From Vibrio tasmaniensis 1F-187 (GTDB lineage Bacteria > Pseudomonadota > Gammaproteobacteria > Enterobacterales > Vibrionaceae): a stretch of DNA of 22,987 nucleotides. This document shows, piece by piece, positions 17,488 through 22,987 of the stretch. Numbering within the stretch: position 1 is the first letter of the stretch; each line of letters begins with the position of its first letter. The notes below the pieces were generated by a model, which had not been told where the DNA came from, searched no databases, and saw nothing but the letters and a program-made list of their open reading frames with translations. A program made the translations under genes and the position numbers. The stretch is from positions 1 to 22,987 of the forward strand of contig NZ_AJZM02000110.1 in the NCBI RefSeq assembly GCF_000272405.2, written 5' to 3'.

Positions 17488-18171
17488 TTATCTGTGGTCA
17501 ACGCGGCGAACTAATGAATCACCGATTGATTGAATAATTTGTACTAGCACAATCAACATGACGACTGTCACTGCCATAATGGTCACATCGTAGCGGTGAA
17601 ATCCGTAACGAATCGCGACATCACCTAGGCCACCACCACCCACAGTTCCGGCCATTGCCGAGTAACTCACAAGAGTCACTAGCGTAATCGTCACTGAGTT
17701 GATGATAGTAGGCAGTGCTTCAGGAAGCAGAACCTTATTGATGATTTGTGTTGGTGTTGCGCCCATTGACTGAGCTGCTTCCACTAGACCTGTTGGTACT
17801 TCAAGTAGTGCACTCTCGATAAGTCGAGCTACGAATGGGATAGCACCAATCGTCAGCGGAACAATCGCTGCGGTTGTACCGATGAAGGTACCAATCAGCA
17901 TCTTAGTGAGAGGGATGATCGCTACCATCAGTACTAAGAAAGGCACAGAACGGCCCACGTTCACAACCGCACCAAGAATTTTGTTTAGCTTGGTGTTCTC
18001 TAACAGGCCACCTTTTTTAGTCGTGTGTAGAATAACGCCTAATGGAATACCGACAGCGAAACCAACGATGCCAGCAACAGCAACCATGTAAAGTGTCTCG
18101 CCTGTTGCTTCCAATAGAAGGTTGCCGTTAAGGCTGATCCAGTCAGCAATCTCGTTGAAACTAAAGGACAT
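17488..18171 (-). CDS. metI: Methionine ABC transporter permease MetI
   Basis: 227 residues from the ATG at 18171, which follows AGAGGTG; an in-frame TTG two codons upstream (18177) is less likely. E. coli MetI has 217. Five hydrophobic segments are evident, with the coupling motif [24 protein letters not shown] that docks on the MetN ATPase, and [20 protein letters not shown] typical of this subfamily. It overlaps the end of metN by 11 bases, indicating coupled translation. Confidence 0.94.
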   Translation of the reverse strand: MSFSFNEIADWISLNGNLLLEATGETLYMVAVAGIVGFAVGIPLGVILHTTKKGGLLENTKLNKILGAVVNVGRSVPFLVLMVAIIPLTKMLIGTFIGTTAAIVPLTIGAIPFVARLIESALLEVPTGLVEAAQSMGATPTQIINKVLLPEALPTIINSVTITLVTLVSYSAMAGTVGGGGLGDVAIRYGFHRYDVTIMAVTVVMLIVLVQIIQSIGDSLVRRVDHR

Positions 18172-19195
18172 AACCAAGCACCTCTACTTTTACATTGTTG
18201 TCGCGTAGGAATTGGATAGCAGCATTATCATCGGCTTCGTTACCGAACAGCTCAGCGACCATCATGCCGAACTTCACGCCGCCGGCGTAATCGAGGTCAG
18301 AGCTTAAGATGCTGACATCGATATTGAATTTACGAGCAATTTGCGTCATCAGCGGAGCATCAACCGTTGCACCAGTAAACTCAAGACGTACTAATGGGTA
18401 GCTACTGTTAACACGAGTTTCTTGCAAACGCGCTTGATAATCTTCAGGGATAGATAGGTCTAGCGTTGAGCGAATAAACTGATGTGCTAGCTCTGTCTTA
18501 GGGTGTGCGAATATGTCGCCAACTGTACCTTTCTCTACTAGCTCGCCACCGCCAATGATCGCGACTTCGTGACAAATGCTCTTAACTACGTCCATCTCGT
18601 GCGTAATAAGTAGGATCGTGATGTGTAGCTTGCGGTTGATTTCACGTAGCAGCTCAAGAATAGATTGAGTCGTTGCTGGATCCAGAGCACTGGTCGCTTC
18701 ATCACACAGTAGTACTTTCGGGTCTGAAGCTAGCGCACGAGCAATCGCGACACGCTGCTTTTGACCACCACTTAAGTTCGCAGGGTAGGTATCACGCTTA
18801 TCCGATAGGCCGACAAGCTCAAGTAGTTCACTCACTTTCGCTTCAATCGCAGCTTTATCTCTACCAGCAAGCTCTAAAGGCAGTGCTACGTTGTTAAATA
18901 CAGTACGAGAAGACAGCAGATTGAAGTGTTGGAATATCATGCCGATGTTACGGCGTGCTTCGCTAAGTTCTGATTTGCTGAGTTTTGTCAGGTCGATACC
19001 GTCAACAATCACTTCACCTGACGTTGGAGCTTCCAACATGTTTACACAACGAATAAGGGTACTTTTGCCTGCACCTGAAGAGCCGATGACTCCAAAGATT
19101 TGACCTTGAGGAATGTGGAGGTTGATATCAATTAAGGCATTGATTTCTTTAGTGCCTTGATAAAAAACCTTATTGACTTGATTCACTTTAATCAT
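18161..19195 (-). CDS. metN: Methionine ABC transporter ATP-binding protein MetN
   Basis: 344 residues (E. coli 343). Walker A GSSGAGKS at 38-45, signature LSGGQKQR at 141-148, Walker [13 protein letters not shown] from 161, and the switch His in [10 protein letters not shown]. The C-terminal part (about 265-344) is the ACT-like NIL domain that binds methionine and gives transinhibition ([16 protein letters not shown] ... GMMVAELFG). First gene of metNIQ; the promoter and MetJ boxes lie upstream. Confidence 0.95.
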   Translation of the reverse strand: MIKVNQVNKVFYQGTKEINALIDINLHIPQGQIFGVIGSSGAGKSTLIRCVNMLEAPTSGEVIVDGIDLTKLSKSELSEARRNIGMIFQHFNLLSSRTVFNNVALPLELAGRDKAAIEAKVSELLELVGLSDKRDTYPANLSGGQKQRVAIARALASDPKVLLCDEATSALDPATTQSILELLREINRKLHITILLITHEMDVVKSICHEVAIIGGGELVEKGTVGDIFAHPKTELAHQFIRSTLDLSIPEDYQARLQETRVNSSYPLVRLEFTGATVDAPLMTQIARKFNIDVSILSSDLDYAGGVKFGMMVAELFGNEADDNAAIQFLRDNNVKVEVLGYVL

Positions 19196-19255
19196 AGAGA
19201 AACCCGTGCAGGTAGAACAGAATAATATATTGATGACTCACTCGATTTACAGATG

Positions 19256-19309
19256 ATGCTATGGTGTTCTATGATCTAAGTCAATAGATATTTTTACGTC
19301 TAGACGGCT
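19256..19309 (-). promoter_or_regulatory. metN promoter with three tandem MetJ boxes
   Basis: On the minus strand, three adjoining 8-mers resemble the met box AGACGTCT: AGCCGTCT (19309-19302, 7 of 8), AGACGTAA (19301-19294, 6 of 8) and AAATATCT (19293-19286, 5 of 8). They end one base before a -35 TTGACT (19284-19279), a 17-bp spacer and a -10 TAGCAT (19261-19256). This predicts MetJ-SAM repression of metNIQ. The motifs are seen; binding is inferred. Confidence 0.75.
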
Positions 19310-19435
19310 AAACGCGAGTTGCGAAGTTAAACTAGAAACAAATCGTTAACGAACGCAAAACTAAATAGATAGTGATGAAGCAAATAAAGCGTGTAATAAT
19401 TAATGATTAATAGAGAGTTGATAGAGAACTGAATT

Positions 19436-19987
19436 TTGTCTAAACCTGCTGTTTTTTTAGATCGTGATGGTGTGATTAACGTTGATCACGGCTACGTACA
19501 TGATGAACATGACTTTGAATACATCGATGGTGTGTTTGAAGCGGCGAAAGCGTTTAAAGATATGGGTTATTTATTGGTGTTAGTGACCAACCAATCTGGT
19601 ATTGCTCGCGGCATGTTTAGTGAAGACCGTTTTCTTTCTCTAACGCAGTGGATGGATTGGAACTTTGTTGATAACGGCGTTGAGCTAGATGGTATTTATT
19701 ACTGCCCGCACCACGCTGAGCACGGTGTTGGTGACTACAAACAAGATTGTGAATGTCGTAAGCCAAAGCCAGGCATGTTCATTTCTGCGCGTGACTTTCT
19801 GAAGATTGATATGGCTAACTCGGTCATGATCGGCGATAAAGCTGAAGACATGATGGCTGCAGAAGCGGCGGGTGTTGGCACTAAAGTACTGGTAAGAACC
19901 GGTAAGCCAATCACTGAAAAAGGTGAAGCGCTTGCAAGTGTCGTGCTTGACAGTATTAAAGATGTACCAGCATTCTTAAAAGGCTAA
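19436..19987 (+). CDS. gmhB: D-glycero-beta-D-manno-heptose 1,7-bisphosphate 7-phosphatase GmhB
   Basis: 183 residues. GmhB removes the 7-phosphate in ADP-heptose synthesis for the LPS inner core. The HAD motif FLDRDGVIN supplies Asp9 and Asp11; TNQSG is motif II; the structural zinc ligands are Cys90, His92, Cys105 and Cys107 in YYCPHH and [15 protein letters not shown] is motif IV. It starts with TTG at 19436: an in-frame TGA lies two codons upstream and no ATG precedes the HAD motif, so the rare start is required. A weak 7-bp hairpin, AAGAGAC/GTCTCTT, overlaps the stop codon (19986-20002). Confidence 0.93.
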   Translation: MSKPAVFLDRDGVINVDHGYVHDEHDFEYIDGVFEAAKAFKDMGYLLVLVTNQSGIARGMFSEDRFLSLTQWMDWNFVDNGVELDGIYYCPHHAEHGVGDYKQDCECRKPKPGMFISARDFLKIDMANSVMIGDKAEDMMAAEAAGVGTKVLVRTGKPITEKGEALASVVLDSIKDVPAFLKG

Positions 19988-20050
19988 GAGACTAAGTCTC
20001 TTTCACTTAGATATAAGTGTTATTCACTATATAAAGATGAGGAACGCAGT

Positions 20051-20392
20051 ATGAAAGCATTGTTGATAGCATCTCTATGTACGGTAGCGTTATTCGGATG
20101 CTCTAAATCAGCAGCTCCTGAGACTGAGAGCGCAGTATCGGACGATCAATTCGTGACTTATCAATGTGAGTCTGACGCTTCATTTAAGGTCGCTTACCTT
20201 GGTGATGAAAAAGCGGTATTACGTTTACCCGAGAATGAATATCGCCTCACTCAAATAGCGGCAGGCTCAGGAACGAAGTACATCTTAGATGATGGAACCT
20301 CTGAACTGATCAATAGCGTAACTTTACGAACTAAAGGTGACAATGCACGTCTAGAACTTGGTCGTGTTATCTATAAAAACTGCCGAAAGTAG
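20051..20392 (+). CDS. MliC-family lipoprotein, inhibitor of c-type lysozyme
   Basis: 113 residues. A lipoprotein signal ends in LFGC with Cys17 as the lipid anchor; residue 18 is Ser, favouring the outer membrane. The mature domain has the MliC/PliC pattern: YQCESDASFKVAYLGDEKAVLRL, then GSGTKYI and the TKGDNARLE segment, whose Ser and Lys are the family's lysozyme-contact positions, and a closing Cys in YKNCRK that can pair with the first. It should protect periplasmic murein from host lysozyme. A clear AGGA ribosome-binding site is present. It lies 63 bases after gmhB and before a terminator. Confidence 0.87.
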   Translation: MKALLIASLCTVALFGCSKSAAPETESAVSDDQFVTYQCESDASFKVAYLGDEKAVLRLPENEYRLTQIAAGSGTKYILDDGTSELINSVTLRTKGDNARLELGRVIYKNCRK

Positions 20393-20425
20393 GTCATAGT
20401 TATCTACTAGGATTTACAAACAGTT

Positions 20426-20452
20426 AAGTGAGGGAGTTCGCCCTCACTTTTT
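20426..20452 (+). terminator. Rho-independent terminator after the MliC gene
   Basis: Stem AAGTGAGGG (20426-20434) with CCCTCACTT (20441-20449), loop AGTTCG, then a T-run to 20452. It lies only 30 bases before the treR start. Confidence 0.88.
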
Positions 20453-20482
20453 CTTTCTCTTCCCTTTAACGTCAGACTTTTT

Positions 20483-21427
20483 ATGAGCAAAAAACTCACT
20501 ATTCTCGATATTGCTAAGCTGTCCGGTGTTGGTAAGTCTACCGTATCTCGTGTTCTGACCAATGATCCCAAAGTAAAACCTGAAACCCGTGAAAGGGTGG
20601 AAAGAGTCATTCAAGAATCTGGGTACACGCCTTCGAAGTCTGCGCAGTCGATGCGTGGTGGCAGTCAAAAAGTCATCGGTGTCATCATCTCTCGTCTGGA
20701 TTCCCCCTCTGAAAACAAAGCGGTAAGTACGATGCTGGCCGAATTGTATCGAGCGGATTACGATGTCGTGATCATGGAAAGTCAGCTTGATAGAGAAAAA
20801 GCCAATGAGCATCTGCAGGTTCTCAAGCGTCGCAATGTAGATGGCATCATTGTGTTTGGCTTTACTGACTGTGATATTCCTGCCATTGAAGCTTGGGAAC
20901 ACAAAGCGGTGGTGATTGCTCTGGATACCGAGAACGTGACGTCGATTAACTATGATAACCAACAGGTGATCAATAGTGCGTTAACGCATCTAGCAGAGCA
21001 GGGAATCTCTGAGGTTGGTTTCATTGGCGTCGATCCTAGCGATAAATCAACAGGTGAACTGCGTCTTAAGGCCTATCTCGAGTGGTGTGAAAGCGCTGGA
21101 GTGATTGCCAATTATCGTACTGGCCAACTTCATCATGAAAGTGCGTATCAGCTGGTGGATGAGGTACTGACTCCTACCACTCAAGCACTTGTTTGTGCTA
21201 GCGACACATTGGCTCTTGGTGTAATCAAACGTCTGCAAGAACTACAACGTGAAGATGTGGTGGTGACCGGTGTTGGTGGCAATGATCTTCTCTCTTTCTT
21301 GTTTCCGCGAGTATTTAGTATTGACCCTGGGTATCAATCTGCGGGTAAATTGGCCGCTAATCTATTGATCTCTCAGCTTTTAGGCAATGCAGAGATCTCT
21401 CATCACACTCAATCACCTATTCTATAA
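20483..21427 (+). CDS. treR: Trehalose operon repressor TreR (LacI family)
   Basis: 314 residues (E. coli 315). The N-terminal helix-turn-helix LTILDIAKLSGVGKSTVSRVL and hinge helix region (to about 60) are LacI-type; the ending of the DNA-binding part, SAQSMRGGSQKVIGVI, is TreR-like. The effector domain has SRLDSPSENKAVSTML and LKRRNVDGIIVFGFT as in TreR, which binds trehalose 6-phosphate. Two matching operators lie downstream ahead of treB. No Shine-Dalgarno sequence is visible before the ATG, where the upstream bases are pyrimidine-rich. Confidence 0.94.
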   Translation: MSKKLTILDIAKLSGVGKSTVSRVLTNDPKVKPETRERVERVIQESGYTPSKSAQSMRGGSQKVIGVIISRLDSPSENKAVSTMLAELYRADYDVVIMESQLDREKANEHLQVLKRRNVDGIIVFGFTDCDIPAIEAWEHKAVVIALDTENVTSINYDNQQVINSALTHLAEQGISEVGFIGVDPSDKSTGELRLKAYLEWCESAGVIANYRTGQLHHESAYQLVDEVLTPTTQALVCASDTLALGVIKRLQELQREDVVVTGVGGNDLLSFLFPRVFSIDPGYQSAGKLAANLLISQLLGNAEISHHTQSPIL

Positions 21428-21472
21428 TCCACTCAATCAAGCGAAATTGAACCGCTTAGATTAAAATTAGAG

Positions 21473-21488
21473 TGTGATCTCTTTCAAT
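21473..21488 (+). promoter_or_regulatory. CRP-like site ahead of treB
   Basis: TGTGA, six bases, then TCAAT: 5 of 5 and 3 of 5 of the CRP half-sites. Its centre lies about 62 bases before the predicted treB start of transcription, the usual class I distance. Binding is inferred. Confidence 0.55.
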
Positions 21489-21490
21489 TA

Positions 21491-21506
21491 ATGGGACTGT
21501 TCCCAT
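21491..21506. promoter_or_regulatory. TreR operator 1
   Basis: ATGGGACTGTTCCCAT, a near-perfect LacI-family palindrome that matches the known TreR operator type (GGGAACGTTCCC). It precedes the -35 region of the treB promoter. Confidence 0.85.
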
Positions 21507-21507
21507 T

Positions 21508-21537
21508 TTAATTTATCATTCATGTGGGCATTATAAT
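21508..21537 (+). promoter_or_regulatory. Predicted treB promoter
   Basis: A perfect TATAAT at 21532-21537, with a poor -35 (TTAATT at 21508-21513, 18-bp spacer). The weak -35 fits a promoter that depends on CRP. Confidence 0.65.
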
Positions 21538-21545
21538 AACGGTAA

Positions 21546-21561
21546 ATGGGAATGTTCCCAT
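21546..21561. promoter_or_regulatory. TreR operator 2
   Basis: ATGGGAATGTTCCCAT, a second near-perfect copy 55 bp after the first, at or just past the predicted start of transcription. The pair brackets the promoter, so repression by occlusion or a short loop is plausible. Confidence 0.85.
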
Positions 21562-21631
21562 CAATCTAAATCCGAGTGGTTATCGCTGCATGGTTTAGGT
21601 GAGTAATTGAATGAAACCAGGGTGGGGTAGT

Positions 21632-22987
21632 ATGAGTAAGATAGCGAAGCAAGACGTTGCGCGTCTTATCGAGTTAGTCGGTGGCAAAGAGAATATTGCG
21701 AGTGTCAGCCATTGTCTGACTCGACTGCGTTTTGTATTGAATGATACAGAAAAAGCGAACAAAGCAGAATTAGAGAAACTTAAGCTGGTAAAAGGCTGCT
21801 TTACTAACGCAGGTCAATTCCAAGTGGTTATTGGCACCGAGGTTGATGAGGTGTACGCACTTCTGATTGAGCAAACGGGTAAAGATGCATCATCAAAAGA
21901 TGAGGCGAAGTTGGCTGCTCGTCAAAACATGAATTTCCTTGAGCGTGGTATCTCCCATTTAGCCGAAATTTTCGTACCACTGCTACCTGCCATTATTACG
22001 GGTGGTTTGATTCTTGGTTTCCGTAATGTGATTGGCGACATTCGCATGTTCGACGGCAAAACCTTGGTTGAGATCAGCCAGTTCTGGGCAACCGTTCATT
22101 CTTTCTTATGGTTGATTGGCGAAGCGATTTTCTTCTTCCTACCAGTTGGTGTGTGTTGGGCAACGGTTAAGAAGCTTGGTGGAACCCCTATTTTGGGCAT
22201 CACGCTCGGTGTGACCTTGGTTTCCCCACAATTGATGAACGCTTACATGATAGGTAAATCGGTACCTGAGGTGTGGGACTTTGGTTTGTTCGTGATTGAG
22301 AAAGTCGGTTATCAAGCTCAGGTGATCCCTGCGATGTTAGCAGGTGTGGCTCTGGCCTTCATTGAGACCAACCTTAAGCGCATTGTTCCTTCTTATCTGT
22401 ATCTTGTTGTCGTGCCATTTGTCTCGATCATCTTGTCTGTGATTTTGGCTCACGCCTTTATTGGTCCATTCGGTCGTATGTTGGGTGATGGTGTGGCATT
22501 CGCTGCCAAAGTGGCAATGACAGGTGACTTCGCGATTCTTGGTTCAGTGGTCTTTGGCTTCCTATATGCACCTTTGGTTATTACAGGTATTCACCACACA
22601 ACCAACGCTGTGGATCTACAACTGATGCAAGACTTAGGTGGCACACCAATCTGGCCTTTGATTGCGCTATCAAACATTGCACAAGCTTCAGCGGTTGTCG
22701 GCATCATCATTTTGAGTAAGCGCGAAGGCGAACGAGACATCTCGGTACCTGCGGCAATCTCTGCGTACTTAGGTGTGACGGAACCAGCGATGTACGGCAT
22801 CAACCTTAAATACAAATTCCCAATGCTGAGCGCAATGATCGGCAGTGCCGCAGCGGCTGCAATCTGTGGTAGCGCGGGTGTGATGGCGAATGGTATCGGT
22901 GTTGGTGGCTTACCGGGTATCTTATCGATTCAACCTCAATATTGGTCGATTTACTTAGTCGCGATGCTGGTGGCGGTTGTACTGCCG
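21632..22987 (+). CDS. treB: PTS trehalose-specific EIIBC component TreB (3'-truncated by window end)
   Basis: 452 codons are present without a stop; E. coli TreB has 473, so only about 20 are missing. TreB imports trehalose and phosphorylates it to trehalose 6-phosphate. The EIIB domain holds the phosphorylated Cys28 in ASVSHCLTRLRF and VKGCFTNAGQFQVVIG. The EIIC domain follows: AEIFVPLLPAIITGGLILGF, GEAIFFFLPVG, LGVTLVSPQLMNAY, GPFGRMLGDGVAF, APLVITGIHHTTNAVD and LGVTEPAMYGINLKYKFP. The ATG at 21632 follows GGGTGGGG; an in-frame ATG seven codons earlier (21611) has a weaker site. treC would be expected beyond the window. Confidence 0.95.
   Translation, partial: MSKIAKQDVARLIELVGGKENIASVSHCLTRLRFVLNDTEKANKAELEKLKLVKGCFTNAGQFQVVIGTEVDEVYALLIEQTGKDASSKDEAKLAARQNMNFLERGISHLAEIFVPLLPAIITGGLILGFRNVIGDIRMFDGKTLVEISQFWATVHSFLWLIGEAIFFFLPVGVCWATVKKLGGTPILGITLGVTLVSPQLMNAYMIGKSVPEVWDFGLFVIEKVGYQAQVIPAMLAGVALAFIETNLKRIVPSYLYLVVVPFVSIILSVILAHAFIGPFGRMLGDGVAFAAKVAMTGDFAILGSVVFGFLYAPLVITGIHHTTNAVDLQLMQDLGGTPIWPLIALSNIAQASAVVGIIILSKREGERDISVPAAISAYLGVTEPAMYGINLKYKFPMLSAMIGSAAAAAICGSAGVMANGIGVGGLPGILSIQPQYWSIYLVAMLVAVVLP

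Noticed and set aside
20444..20962. A 172-residue minus-strand open frame
   Set aside because: It is antisense to treR's DNA-binding region and runs across the terminator; composition is that of a shadow frame.
1..22987. CRISPR array, prophage, insertion sequence or toxin-antitoxin island
   Set aside because: No regularly spaced repeats, transposase, integrase or toxin-like small gene pairs were found; nearly every gene is a conserved core gene.

Overview
The window is chromosomal DNA of a marine gammaproteobacterium, almost certainly a Vibrio, possibly of the Splendidus clade. The proteins closely resemble the Enterobacterales/Vibrionaceae housekeeping versions. The order thiI - gcvB/gcvA - rlmM - xni - ppnN - GGDEF gene - TPR gene - queF - syd - metNIQ - gmhB - treR - treB matches, from memory, the VC0894-VC0910 part of Vibrio cholerae chromosome I. 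No phage, insertion sequence, integrase, CRISPR array, tRNA or rRNA was found. The region reads as core genome with one accessory-looking receptor gene.

Layout. 1-1295: the 3' part of thiI. The first 13 bases are the universal Illumina adapter stem, and the gene carries a one-base insertion near 767, so this is a contig edge with a likely sequence error. 1296-1963: thiI terminator, a gene-free stretch, and the small RNA GcvB on the minus strand, divergent from gcvA. 1964-4964: four overlapping plus-strand genes (gcvA, a KANL3/Tex30-like alpha/beta hydrolase, a DUF423 membrane protein, rlmM). 4965-5414: a hairpin-rich intergenic region with a Fur box, a phased direct repeat, a perfect 13-bp-arm palindrome and a possible minus-strand small RNA. 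5415-7445: a Fur-type TonB-dependent outer-membrane receptor. 7647-9929 (minus): xni and ppnN. 10191-14133 (minus): a cytoplasmic GGDEF protein and a membrane TPR protein with a degenerate GGDEF-like domain. 14191-15036 (minus): queF. 15168-16494 (plus): syd and a DUF2310 zinc-ribbon gene. 16612-19195 (minus): the methionine importer metN-metI-metQ behind a promoter with tandem MetJ boxes. 19436-20392 (plus): gmhB and an MliC-type lysozyme-inhibitor lipoprotein. 20483-22987 (plus): treR and the 5' 452 codons of treB, cut by the window end.

How the parts work together. GcvA and GcvB form the glycine/amino-acid transport regulatory pair, sharing one intergenic region. The receptor region shows iron control. 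The GGDEF and TPR genes are probably a c-di-GMP signalling pair. metNIQ shows MetJ-type control. treR and treB form a local trehalose uptake system with two near-perfect TreR operators and a CRP-like site around the treB promoter.

No clearly new multi-gene system is visible. The best leads are the structured 5094-5345 interval (candidate antisense small RNA and palindrome) and the paired GGDEF/TPR genes with the inverted and direct repeats between them.
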